A stretch of 64,000 bases of DNA, taken from contig JAUMIR010000005.1 in NCBI GenBank assembly GCA_030847615.1, positions 59,423,001 to 59,487,000 on the forward strand, written 5' to 3'. The notes below the pieces were generated by a model. It worked only from the letters and a program-made list of their open reading frames with translations, was not told the DNA's origin and ran no database searches. A program made the position numbers and the translations under genes. Shown here piece after piece: positions 1 to 10,669 of the stretch (positions are counted from its first letter, which is position 1; each line of letters opens with the position of its first letter). The DNA comes from Gambelia wislizenii (taxonomy: Eukaryota; Chordata; Lepidosauria; Squamata; Crotaphytidae).

Positions 1-954
1 AGTTGTCTTGAGTGTCACTTTTTTGTAATTATGCTATTGTGATCCTACCTTTGATGATTTTATTCAGATGTCTTGTCAGCCCATTTGAAATTGCTTCCAA
101 GGCAACTATCACCACTGGAACCACAATTATTCTCTTTATGCATAAGTACTGAATCAAATTTGATTATTATCTTCTCCTTGTCTTTGATTCTTATCATCAC
201 CACCACAACCACAACAATCATACATCTAAAAAACCCTAAGCACTGTACAACAATTAGATTTAGAAGAACAAACCTTGATCTGTTGCCCTACCACTTGAGG
301 AGAACCAAAAGAAGAGGAAAGGAGATGGAGAGAGAGAAAGGAAAAGTTCAAGAAACAGTTTTTAGAAGTAATTTAAACAGCTGCAAGGATGGAGGAATGC
401 AGTGAATTTCAGAGACCAAAAAGTGGTGATAAAGAATAGACAGAAGTGTAACAGAAGGAGCAATCCAGGCTTTGACAAGAGGGAAGTACTGACAAAGCTA
501 ATAGACAAAGCTATCTATGGGGTTGTATAAACTGTCAAAATAATCCTCATAGAATTCACTTGGAAATTGTTTTGTCTTAATGGAAATCCACATCAATGTG
601 TCAAATACAGAAGGGAGCAGCTAAAAATTCCAAAAAACTGAGCCTGGAGAGCATTGGTGGCTTTTTTGGGAGTTTTTAAAAAGTTCCATAGGGGGTGAGC
701 ATTTCCACTCATTTAGACAGTCACATTCGCGTCACTGTGCTTTTCCATAGGAGAGGCAGCGCAAGCTGATTGGTTGGATGAGCATGGGAGCAGGGCTTGC
801 AAACAGAGCAAGCGTCCACTACCACAACGTTGGATTTTCAGCTTAGTGAGCGATCAGCAAGGCCATAAAATGGTGACCTTTTCCTCTCTTTTCTCTCTCT
901 TTTTGTAAATGTGAAATATCGCTTGTGCGCACCATGGTAAATGTTTGGTTTTTT
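1..954. other. Unassigned non-coding stretch
   Basis: I see no supported gene here. The open frame at 73-405 has low-complexity composition (runs of T and I from an ACC/CAT-rich patch) and no recognisable domain, so I do not call it. The right part, from about 640, may belong to the repeat whose conserved core starts near 955. Confidence 0.5.
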
Positions 955-1104
955 TTAAGTACGGTGGCAGCAGATTTTAAAATGTGAGTAATTCACTTGT
1001 GGCCACCATCTTGGCTAGAGGGCATTAAAAGTTTATGGGGGCTGTAAAACCATTAAGACAGTTTGCAGCTGCTGAGAACTGCTGTTGCTGAGGAGCAATC
1101 CAGT
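955..1104 (+). repeat. Dispersed repeat, copy 1 (inverted partner at 16120-16272)
   Basis: This segment matches the reverse complement of 16120-16272 over roughly 150 bases with scattered mismatches. Shared landmarks are GGCCACCATCTTGGCTAG, GCAGCTGCTG and GGAGCAATCCA. Two divergent copies 15 kb apart in opposite orientation indicate an interspersed repeat family, not a local duplication. I cannot name the family. No coding potential is visible in it. Confidence 0.6.
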
Positions 1105-2599
1105 TTTTTCCCATCATATAGATAACTCCTGAGTAACAATAGTTAAGAGTTCAAAATACAATGTGCAAGCTTCTGTGTTACACACAATTCTTTATCAAAG
1201 TTCATACCCAAGCCTACCCCAAATTAGTTTGTAACTGAGGTCATGATATGAAACTTAGATTATGCTACTGCCAGATTCTTTTTCTGCTTAAAGACATCAG
1301 CCTTTGTTTTTTCACTGATGCTATGATTTTATCTTCTTGAGCCAACAAAGCTATCCAATCGTGCACTATCACCCTAAGGAACCCAACTGCACACTACTAC
1401 TCTAAGGCCCCAATTTAAGGAATAAGTGAAATCCAGATGTGCAGTTTACCACTGAATGAGTCTTTTGCACTCTAGAATTTTGTCCTTGACCCAACAGTAG
1501 TTTGATGTTAAATTTACTACTTTCCGGGGTGTCTCTGAAAGTAAAGATGGACAATTCTGGAAAAGAATTTACTGCCTATCACTTGGACCAATACAACTGG
1601 AAGGGAACCCTTTTTGGACTAAACAAACTCCCTTATTTGATGCAAGGGAACTTGGGACACTTTTTACTGTCAGCATGGGAGCAGGGGAAAGAAGAGAGGA
1701 ACAGGAACAAGGGGAAAGTGAAGTTAGAAAGCTGATGTTAATGTAGAAAAATCAGCTACCACTGTTTGAAATGGTGGACGTGAGTGCGCCTTTCTCAGCA
1801 GGATGAAGAAGAGAAAAACAGTTCTGTACAACAGCAATGGCAATTATAGTCTAGAGATTCTATCTTGCCTCCACCTCCACTGGATTACCGAGGTCAGATG
1901 CATAACTCAGCAAACACAAACTCTTACTCTTCTCCCAAGTTCCTTCATTTTGCTTTTATATATTGATTCAGCAGAGAGATCTTTTTTTTATTCCCTGGCA
2001 GGTACTGCTTCAGCTACATGATCAGTGATTGATGGGAGGCAAGTAGAAAATACTAGATGAAAGTGGGGGAAAAGAAGAAAAGTGGAGCCAAAAGTCATGG
2101 GTTTCTGACTCCTTTCTGAGCTCTGAGTTGCCCCAAGCTACAGTATATAGCCACGGTTTTAACAGACAGGCTTTACTGAGGAAACAGAAGATATTTTACC
2201 AGAACCATACAACTCACTAGTCTTCTGTTATATCAGTCTTCCCCAGCCTGGGATCCTCCAGATTAATGTCTATTTTTAATTAGTCCTATTTTGGACTACA
2301 GTTCCCATTGTGTTATCACAGGCTGGTAAGAACTGTAAATCCAAAACATATAGAGGACACCATGTTGTGTAAGGCTAGTTAGATTAACTGGGACAAACTT
2401 TTTTTAAAAGAGCCTTAACAGCTACAATCACAACAGGTATTAGTAGGTAATATATAATAAAACAGAATCACAATTCAAGATTAACATAATGAATGTTAAT
2501 ACTGGGCCAAAATACATTTTTAAAGAGTTTCAGCTGATATAAATCTATGGATTTACATTTACTGTCAGTATGGGAACAGAGGAAAGAAGAGAGGAACCA
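1105..2599. other. Unassigned non-coding stretch
   Basis: No supported gene. The short frames at 1502-1735 and 1803-2021 show no domain. A motif resembling the lizard 'actacagttcccattgtg' type repeat lies near 2295-2320, but it is too short to classify. Confidence 0.4.
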
Positions 2600-3085
2600 A
2601 AACAAAAGAGAAGAAAACTCAAATGCACAAATACAGGATAGGGACTATCTGGCTCAACAGGAGTACATGTAAGGAAAATCTAGGAATCTTAATGAATCAC
2701 AAGCTAACCATGAATCAGCAGTGTGATGCAGCAGTAGACAATTCTAATCCAGTTCTAGGCTACAGCAACGCAAGTGTTCAACTCAAGGAAAATATGGAAT
2801 ATTGTCTGGAATATACCCAAAAGAGAGGGTAATCAAAATTGTAAAGGGAATGGAAACAGAAATGAAGCTCTATGAGGAACAACTAAGGGAATGTGATATG
2901 GTTCACCCAAAGAAGATAACATGAAGATATGATATGATAGCCATCTTCAAATAACTGAATGGCTGTCACGTAAAAGATGGAGCAAACTTAGTTTGTTTCA
3001 CTAGAGAAAAGGACTTGAATAATGGATTCAAATTACAAGAAAGGACATCTTGACTAAATATTAGCAAAGGGCTAATTTGGGGGAA
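2600..3085 (+). mobile_element. CR1 LINE, 5' part of a copy interrupted by L1
   Basis: The translated text around 2680-2720 (LGILMNHKLTMNQQCDAA) matches the same stretch of the better preserved CR1 copy at 54285-54863 (MDHKLNMSQQCDAA). Later parts match its FKYLKG and ASLFSAAPET regions at nucleotide level with frameshifts. The copy stops in mid-element near 3085. The missing 3' end of a CR1 resumes near 10245, beyond the L1, which implies that the L1 and an associated block landed inside this CR1. It is heavily mutated and cannot encode a protein. Confidence 0.65.
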
Positions 3086-4466
3086 GAAACGCCTGCACCG
3101 ACTTTTGAATGGCTTTTTCTTTTCTTTCTTGTGAAGCGGTTTGGCTCACTGCAAATTTGAGTTTTGGTTTTTAATCTTTCTCAACACGTCTGTACGTCAG
3201 TAGAACTTGGTAGACAGAGGTCGGAGGGGAAGAGGGAAGGAGAGAGAATAGAAAGAGGAAGAAAAGTTCCTAACCGAACGATAAGCTTGGGGAAAAGGCT
3301 ACATCGAACGTGGAGGAACCAAAAACTGACGCAGATGAGTTAAAAGTAAAGTAAAGTAAAGGTGGAGAAAAACTGGGAAGTTGGAACGGACTGAGTTTAA
3401 GAGTTTTAAGAGAAGCTGGGGTGTTAAGCTAATATACTATACATTATCAGTTGGAGTCTATGGAGGAGTAACAAAGGAGAAACAGTGGGGAGAATAGAAG
3501 AAAAAAAACTGGGACGGTGGTGGAAACAGCGTGAGTTGGAAGTGGGAAATGAAGAATACTAGTTAAGAAGTGGCCAGATGGGAGAAATCTAAAGTGGAAA
3601 AGAGACATTTTTTAAATAAATATAAAATAAATATAAAAAGAGGAACCCCAAGGAGGAGGGTTGTGGTCTCTGAGGATTTGAGTTTATGAAGTTTATGAAG
3701 AGGACGCAGTGAATATAGGTACAGTGCTGGCAGCGTTGTATTCCTATTGAACAGAAAGCTTGGGTGGGGCCAAGTAAGAGGGGGGGGAAAGAAGAAGAAG
3801 AAAGAAGAAAGGAAAAGGACATTTATAGTTTGGAAGATTGTATAGGCTTGAAATCTCTGTGTGTTTACTATCCTTACCTTGGATACAGTAATTGTGGATT
3901 TACGTAAGTATAGTTATATGCTTTATATGTTTATATGTTTATATGCTTTACATTATATGCTTTACATGCTCATTGTGTTCTGGGTGAAGGTTGATATGCC
4001 TGGATATATTTAGATACTGATATTGGATATTGCGGTCCCACGTTTAAATTTTGGAATTTTGGAGTTTTGGAATTGTGGAATGGAAGTTTAATTTCAAACG
4101 CAAATTTAATATCCTATTCCTAGAGAGCCCCATATTGACAATTGGAGAAGGTACATAAGTTTGTGATATTGTCATATTAGAATTAGTACTGGGAGCTTTA
4201 TATTAGTTCATTTAAACTAATTAAACTAATTAATTAATTACTGGGGATTACGTTTTGGGGCATAAGGGGGAAGGATAGGCTTAGAACGCTATTGGGCGAT
4301 TGGGCTAAGTAGCAGACCTAAAAAGTTGATACATGATAGTTATTGTTGTAAGAAATTGGACATATGAATTGAGAAAGCTTGTGTGAACGAGCTTAGGACT
4401 ACAGTTTGCCTCTTGATTTTTGCAGTCTCACCGGTGGTGAAGGGGTGTAACTAACTAAGAATCAAA
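3086..4466 (+). promoter_or_regulatory. Putative L1 5' UTR / internal promoter region
   Basis: This is about 1.4 kb of non-coding sequence between the truncated CR1 and the ORF1 start. It is purine-rich and contains several short internal repeats, for example the GTTTATATG/CTTTATATG/CTTTACATG series at about 3920-3970. L1 5' UTRs carry the internal Pol II promoter, so by position this stretch should hold it. No specific factor site is claimed. Confidence 0.5.
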
Positions 4467-5651
4467 ATGCCTATTAAAAAGCAGACACAGATACACACAA
4501 TCACCACGAGGAGAACATCAATCGAGACACTGGACCCTCAGCAATTGTTATTTCAAGAATTTAAGAAAGAATTTAAGAAATTAAGAGAGGAAATGGTATT
4601 GGAAATGAAGGAGACAAGAAGGGATATTAAGAAAGAATTAGAGGACTTTGGAAAGAAGCTAGAGAAGATAACTATGGAAATAGAAACCCTAAATGATAAG
4701 GTGGATGAATTACAAAATAAAACAAAAAAACTAGAGGAATCAAATGTAAGTATAAGCAGGATACAAGGACAACTGCAAGAACAAAATTTGGAAACTCAAC
4801 TGAAATTGAGAGAAAACTGTGTGAAATTGAGGGGACTAATTGAAAAAGAGAATGAAGATTTATATGAGAGAGTACTTCCAAGATTGGCGGAATTCATAGA
4901 AGTCCCAGTACAAAATATGGAGTTTGAAATAAATAAGATATTTAGAATTAATTCAAAAATAGCATTCCAGAAAAGACTACCTCGTGATATTCTGATCCAG
5001 TTTACAAGTGGAAAAGTAAAAGAATTGATATTACAGAAAAATTTCAGAGAGAAACTTGTAATTGAAGACTGTGAGATGGCTATATATAAAGATATTCCAC
5101 CCCAAATATTAAAGAAAAGAAAGGATTACCAATTTTTGGTATCAAAGTTGGTGAGAAAGGGAATACAATATAGGTGGGAGAAATTGGAGGGGGTATCTTT
5201 TTCGTTTAACCAGAAGAATTATAGGATCAACTCCATAGACAAGGCTAAAGAATTTCTGGGGAAGTTTAAAAAAGAATTTGACCAAACTAATAAGGTAGAA
5301 AATATAGAGAAGAGTACACAAGGAATTACTGAAAGATTTAAAACCAAGACCCAGGAACAAGAACATGAGAGGCTGAAGAAGAATTTAAGGAAAGGACAGG
5401 GGAAAGAACAAGAGGAGGAAATTGAAAAGATGAGAAGTGAGAGAACAGATGGTAGTGGAAATGAAGAGGAGAAACAGGAAGAAAGGGAGGAAGGAGAAAA
5501 AGAAGAAGAAGGAGAAGAGGGGGAAGTTTCAACCGAAGGAGAAACTTGTCAACTAGATAAGAGATCTGTGGAGGAGGCTGTTGAAGATGTTGAGGATGTT
5601 GAGGAAGAAGAGGAAGAAGAATCAGAAGAGGCAGAAATAGAGGATAGTTGA
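4467..5651 (+). CDS. L1 ORF1 protein, intact (394 aa)
   Basis: This is the L1 ORF1-type nucleic-acid chaperone that coats the element's RNA; in known L1s it acts as a trimer in the cytoplasmic ribonucleoprotein. The ATG lies in the context AAAATGC. Residues about 28-110 form a heptad-like charged coiled coil (KKEFKKLREEMVLEMKET and on). About 112-205 fits the RRM-like domain, with LRENCVKLRGL at its start. About 206-268 fits the C-terminal domain, including a YKDIPP segment. An unusual tail follows: residues about 290-394 are mostly Glu, Lys and Arg, ending in long acidic runs. That tail goes beyond the core mammalian ORF1 layout. The frame is uninterrupted although ORF2 is broken. Domain limits are judged by eye. 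Confidence 0.85.
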   Translation: MPIKKQTQIHTITTRRTSIETLDPQQLLFQEFKKEFKKLREEMVLEMKETRRDIKKELEDFGKKLEKITMEIETLNDKVDELQNKTKKLEESNVSISRIQGQLQEQNLETQLKLRENCVKLRGLIEKENEDLYERVLPRLAEFIEVPVQNMEFEINKIFRINSKIAFQKRLPRDILIQFTSGKVKELILQKNFREKLVIEDCEMAIYKDIPPQILKKRKDYQFLVSKLVRKGIQYRWEKLEGVSFSFNQKNYRINSIDKAKEFLGKFKKEFDQTNKVENIEKSTQGITERFKTKTQEQEHERLKKNLRKGQGKEQEEEIEKMRSERTDGSGNEEEKQEEREEGEKEEEGEEGEVSTEGETCQLDKRSVEEAVEDVEDVEEEEEEESEEAEIEDS

Positions 5652-5732
5652 ATCAGACGGATTTATATAAACATAAATAGAAATATATACTGATATATAA
5701 TTAATAAATTAATAAGTGGAATAAAAAGCAAA

Positions 5733-8700
5733 ATGGCTATCAAAATTGTCTCTTGGAATATAAGAGGGATGAATGCCCCTAAAAAAAGAAGTCAAGTATA
5801 TTACCGATTGGAGAAAATGAAACCTGATATTACCTGTATACAGGAAACACGTATTAGAATAAAAGATCAAAAGATTTTGAAAAGTAGAAAACTGGGACAA
5901 GAATTTATAAACTCGAGTAATGAGAAGAAAAAAGGAATTGTAATATACATCAACAATAAATGGCCTGCAAAAGAAGTGCTTAAAGACTTTGTGGGACGAT
6001 ATATAGGAGTACAAGTTGAAATGTTCTCCAAAAGAACTTTAATTCTTGGGGTCTATGCACCATCAGATAACAAGGAGCGGTTCTATAGAAATTTAATGAA
6101 GGACATCTTACAGATCGACTACGAAAACATGATATGTTTGGGTGACTGGAATGGGGTTTTGGACCCCTTGAAAGATAGATCAATTGGGAAAAAGGGAAAA
6201 ATAGATGAGAAACAAGGAAAGTTACCAATAGCATTTTTTGATTTTATGAACAACTGTTCGCTCTTGGACCCTTGGATACATCTATATGGAGATTGTAAAG
6301 ATTATACTTACTATTCAGAATATCACAAGTCTTTCTCATGCATTGACATGTTTCTCCTGTCAAAAAACTTAGCGAATAAATTGCAAAAAATGGAAATTTT
6401 GCCTAGAATAATATTGGATCACAATTTGATAACCCTGAAGATAAAGGATGTTAAGAGGGATTATAATTGGAGGCTCAATGAAAGTTTACTGAGAGATGAA
6501 AAAGTCTATGAGAGAGTAAGACAGGCCTTGATATATTACTTTAAAGAAAACACAGAAAATCAAACATCAATAAACTATATTTGGGACGCAAGTAAAGCAG
6601 TGGTAAGAGGATTACTGATGCAAATAAATTGGGAAAAGGTAAAAAGAGAAGAGAGAAGATGCAGAGTCTACAGGAAGCTCTAATACAAAAAGAAAAAGAA
6701 CATAAAAAGACCCAAAAAACAAGGATCTTGGAATAGAATTAAAAATAATTCAGGAACAAATGAAGAGAGAAACGATGGAAGAGATAGAAAAAAAAATGAG
6801 ATACGCTAACCAAAATTTCTTTGAAAATGGAAATAAGATTGGCAGATGGTTAACATTTAAATTAAGGAAAGAGCAAGAGAAAAGACAGATTCTGAGAATT
6901 AAAGAAAATGGGAAGAAAATAACAAACATTTTGAAAATAAGAGATGCCTTCCACCTACATTATAGAAAACTGTTTGAGATTAAACCAGTAGACAAGGAGA
7001 AGATGTGGAGAATTAAAGAATATCTCTCTAGACAAGAAATTCCTCTAATATCTGATATGCAAAGGGATGACTTGAATAAACCAATCACACTGAACGAAGT
7101 GGAAGAAGCAATAAAGACTTTGAAAACAAACAAGACCCCGGGGCCTGATGGTTTCCCCTCTAGTTATTACAAAGCTTTTCAGGAAATATTAAGAAAACCA
7201 TTGATGAAATCCATGAATAGCATAATGACAGAAGGGGATATACCACTATCGTGGAAAAATGCCAACATAGCTCTAATACCAAAGGAGAATAAAGACCCAG
7301 AAGATATGAAAAACTATAGACCCATCTCACTGTTAAATACAGATTATAAGAGTTTTGCAATCATTATGGCTGAGAGATTAAAGAAAGTGTTGGTTCAGTG
7401 GATAAATCAAGATCAAGCAGGATTTTTACCAAATAGATATTTAAGACTTAACATCAGGAAGATCTTAAACCTGAGTATTTTGATAAACATCCAAATAAAA
7501 AATTTGCTCTGATCACCTTAGATGCAGAAAAGGCGTTTGACAGTGTAGATTGGGATTTTATGCTTGAACTATTTCATGAAATGGGTATGGGGGAGAGGTA
7601 TTTGAACGGTATTAGAGCTATATATAAAAAACAAACGGCACAAATAATAGTTAATGGCCTGAAAACTAAAATAATAAATTTGGGAAGGGGGGTGAGACAA
7701 GGATGTCCTCTCTCCCCTTTGCTTTTTATTACAGTCCTAGAGATCTTATGTAATAAGATTAGGAGGGAAAAAGAAGTGCAAGGAGTTAGAATCAAAAACC
7801 AAATATTTAAAGTATTTGCCTATGCAAACAATCTTGCAATATGTCTTGAAGATCCTGTAAAATCCATATCCGCCCTTCAAAAGATCTTAGAAGAGTATGG
7901 GAATATCATGGGGATTAAGATTAACAGAGATAAAACAGTTTTGCTCACCAAAAATCTGGATGGAAATGAAGAGAACAGTTTAGAGAACCTGTCCGGCTAT
8001 AAAATTGAGAAGAAGGTGAGGTATTTGGGTATTATCATTACTAAAAATAACATGGATTTAATAGATAATAATTATAAAAAGAAATGGAACAAAATTTAAA
8101 AAGACCTGGAGAGATGGAGACACCTGAATTTATGACTGATTGGCAGAATTTCCACAATAAAGATGATGGTACTACCCAAAATGCTTTTCCTTTTTCAGAA
8201 CTTACCTATAATTTTGAATGATAAGCTATTTAAAATATGGGATAGAGACTTATCTATCTTTGTTTGGGAGAAAAAGAAGCCCAGAATAAAATGGAAAGTC
8301 TTACAAGATGAGAAAGCTAGGGGAGGCCTCGTTTTGTCAAATTTGAAACTATATCATCAAGCAGCTGCCTTGCTCTGGCTTTATGACTGGATTGGTCTAA
8401 AAAACAATAGACTTTTGACACTGGAAGGCTCTGATATGAGATTTGGGTTCCATGCCTATATGTGGTATGGGAAGGAGAAAATGGACAGTGGCTTTGGACA
8501 TCATTTTATCAGGAAATCTCTTATCAGAGCTTGGAAAAGGATAAAACAAAAAATCTATTTCAAACTCCCCTGCTGGGTCTCTCCACAAGAGGCCTTTAGA
8601 CGAATGGAAATGACTCACCATGGGGTATGGTGGATATATAAGGATCTGGTGCATTTTCAAAAGGATGGATGTAAATTTAAGACAATAGAAGAATTAGACC

Positions 8701-9501
8701 AAGACCAAAGAAAATGTAATTGGTTTCAGTATCAACAGCTGTTTGAAAGATTCAAGTTAGATAGTAAAAATCTGGGTATTGAAGACTTAAATAATGAGTT
8801 AGATGATATAATCTTTGATGAAAGAGGCTGTAAGATAACAAAAATCTACAAGTTACTACTAAAGTTAGAATTGGAATCTGAAACAGTCAAGGAATATATG
8901 ACAAGGTGGTCACAAAATATGGGTAAAAATATCCTGATAGAAGATTGGGAGGTTCTTTGGAAAAAGAATATAAACTTTTCGATAAACTGTGAAATGAGGG
9001 AAAACTATTATAAGCTCATGTTTCGATGGTATCTGACACCTGTGAAGTTGGCAAAGATGTATAAAGAAATGAACCCTGAATGTTGGAAATGTGGGGACAT
9101 TAACGGTTCTTTTTTCCACATGTGGTGGACATGTAAAGCAGCAAAAAAAATTCTGGCTGAATATACATGGGGAGATTATCAAGATTTTCAAGAAAAATTT
9201 TAAAATGAACCCAGATCTATATTTGTTAAATATATTGGATACTGAATTTCCAAGAGAATTTAAGAATATTATGCTTTACATGACCACCACTGCAAGAATT
9301 GTGTATGCAAAATATTGGAAACAAAATGCTACTCCAACGTTAGAAGAATGGATGTTTAAACTACATGAAGTGGCTCAAATGGAACAACTTACAACATGGG
9401 TCAAACATCGCTCAGTCGAAGAATTTAAAGAAGAATGGAAACCTTTAATTGAGTACTGGAGTGGAAAGTGGAATGGATATATGAACATATGGTTTAGGTA
9501 A
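5733..9501 (+). pseudogene. L1 ORF2 (endonuclease / reverse transcriptase), disrupted
   Basis: The first part (5733-6683, 316 aa) is an apurinic-type endonuclease with all expected residues visible: N9 in SWNIRG, E38 in IQET, D138 and N140 in GDWNG, D205 in CIDMF, and D229/H230 in LDHNLI. Reverse transcriptase follows with TPGPDGFPSSYY, NYRPISLLNTDYK, LDAEKAFDSVDW (motif A) and GVRQGCPLSPLLF. Motif C reads FAYANNLAI where FADD/YADD is expected. A C-terminal CX2CX8HX4C zinc-knuckle-like motif lies near 9078-9133. Breaks are frameshifts near 6655-6665, 6735, 7455-7475 and 9155-9170, and in-frame stops at 8097 (TAA) and 8133 (TGA). It is a dead copy of a protein that, when intact, nicks DNA and reverse-transcribes the L1 RNA. 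Confidence 0.9.
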
Positions 9502-9791
9502 AGAAAACCCCTCCTCCTGGAGTGCAGGTAGAAAAAATACTTATTGGAAAGTTGAAAATATAGTTAAATTAGTCTTATTATATTTTGTGTTATGGTGGTA
9601 TGAAAATGGATCCTATAAAGGTTTACAGGTACAGAAAAGATATATATATTGGGATTTAAGAAAGAACAAATTGTATTTTGGAAAACAAGCTCAATGCAGT
9701 TGAGTTAGGAAGTCTGTTATAAATGTTTGTGGAAAATGATGTGGGTGATGGAATGTATATAAAAATAATTAAAAAATAAATAAATAAATAT
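9502..9791 (+). other. L1 3' UTR and A-rich tail
   Basis: This non-coding stretch follows the last ORF2 codon and ends in an A-rich, AAATAAAT-repeating tract, as expected for the end of an L1 copy. It contains AATAAA-type hexamers within the tail that could serve as the polyadenylation signal. Confidence 0.65.
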
Positions 9792-10244
9792 GTGGCATGT
9801 GGCCCATATGTGCACCCAGAGCCAGTTTTGTGACACCCAAGGCCCCCAAAATGCAAAATGCCTCTAGGGTCTGTGGAGGACATTTCCACCACACCAGGAG
9901 CTCCCCTGGGCTCTCCAGAAGGTTAAAAAAGAGCTTTAAAAAAAAAAAAAACCTTTGTTCCAAAATGGCCTCTAAAGTGTGGGGCAACATTTCCATCATG
10001 TTTTGGGGGCAATTTAGATCGAGGGAGGTCTTTTTTTTTGAAACAGAAAATGAGCAAAAGTGACTTCGGTTCACTTCCTGTTGTTAAAAAAGGCCTATCT
10101 GGGACTAAGACATATTGAAAATGCCCTTCATGTTCCTTAGAGATGGAGGCATTTGGAGACATTAATTGAAATGGTGAGGTGGGGGGGGTAGGGGAATGGG
10201 TGAAGTGGGGCCAATATGGCCTTCTTGTCTTCCACAGTTACCCA
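9792..10244. other. Unassigned block between L1 tail and resumed CR1
   Basis: The segment sits between the A-rich end of L1 and the point where the interrupted CR1 continues. It carries poly-A/T runs (about 9937-9950 and 10031-10038) and a G run, and no coding frame I trust. It could be another repeat inserted next to the L1, or DNA carried along as a 3' transduction. The sequence alone does not decide. Confidence 0.4.
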
Positions 10245-10420
10245 CCCTTGAGTTAGAGCTATTTAGCCATGAAATGGACTATCTAAGAAGGTAGTTTCAT
10301 TCAATGGAACTTTTCAAACAGAGACTAGATGGCCATCTTCCAGGGATGGGTTAGCTGTGGATTCCAGAAATGGCAGACCATTGGGATCCCTTCCAACTCT
10401 ACAGTTCTATTATCCTGTTT
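10245..10420 (+). mobile_element. CR1 LINE 3' end (continuation of 2600-3085)
   Basis: It matches the 3' terminal region of the other CR1 copies here: AAACAGAGACTAGATGGCCAT, then a segment ending in TCCCTTCCAACTCTACAG and TTCTAT, corresponding to the TTCCAACTCTATGATTCTATG tail seen at 54917-54940. The part of CR1 lost at 3085 resumes here in the same orientation, which supports a single copy split by later insertions. Confidence 0.65.
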
Positions 10421-10466
10421 CCTCCCATACTACAGCTACAATGATCAAGAGGAAGATCTATACCAG

Positions 10467-10669
10467 GGAGCCCTGGGGGCACAGTGGTTAAATGCCAGTA
10501 TTTCAAGCCACAATATTGCAAGTTCGATCCAAAAGGCTCCAAGCTTCACTCAGCCTTCTATCCTTTTTTAGGTCGGTAAAATGAATAACCGGCTTATGGG
10601 TGCAATTAGCTAACACACATTGGAAACCACTTAATGCAGTGCAGCTGTGTAAATTGCTATTGCTTAAAC
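10467..10669 (+). mobile_element. tRNA-derived SINE (Sauria-SINE-like), left part
   Basis: The 5' end GGAGCCCTGGGGGCACAGTGG has a Pol III A-box-like segment near 10477-10487, and AGTTCGATCC near 10521-10530 fits a B box. The body matches antisense copies at 13545-13772 and 33696-33974. The SINE is interrupted at 10669 by a hAT transposon and resumes at 13098. The last eight bases (GCTTAAAC, 10662-10669) are the left copy of the hAT target duplication. The family name is inferred from general structure. Confidence 0.7.

Larger units (their letters stand above)
3086..9791 (+). mobile_element. Near full-length L1 non-LTR retrotransposon
   Basis: The unit has a candidate 5' UTR (about 3086-4466, rich in G and A purine runs), ORF1 at 4467-5651, a short spacer of about 80 bases, a disrupted ORF2 at 5733-9501, and a 3' UTR ending in an A-rich AAAATAATTAAAAAATAAATAAATAAATA tract at about 9763-9791. 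This is the canonical L1 order. It interrupts a CR1 copy. ORF1 is open while ORF2 carries several frameshifts and stops, so the copy cannot retrotranspose by itself. The exact 5' boundary is uncertain because I could not identify a clean target-site duplication. Confidence 0.85.

Noticed and set aside
73..405. 110-codon plus-strand frame
   Set aside because: Low-complexity Thr/Ile run, no domain, no supporting splice or promoter context.
10477..10530. A and B boxes read as a possible tRNA gene
   Set aside because: No cloverleaf closes and the same sequence recurs in other SINE copies; these are SINE promoter remnants.
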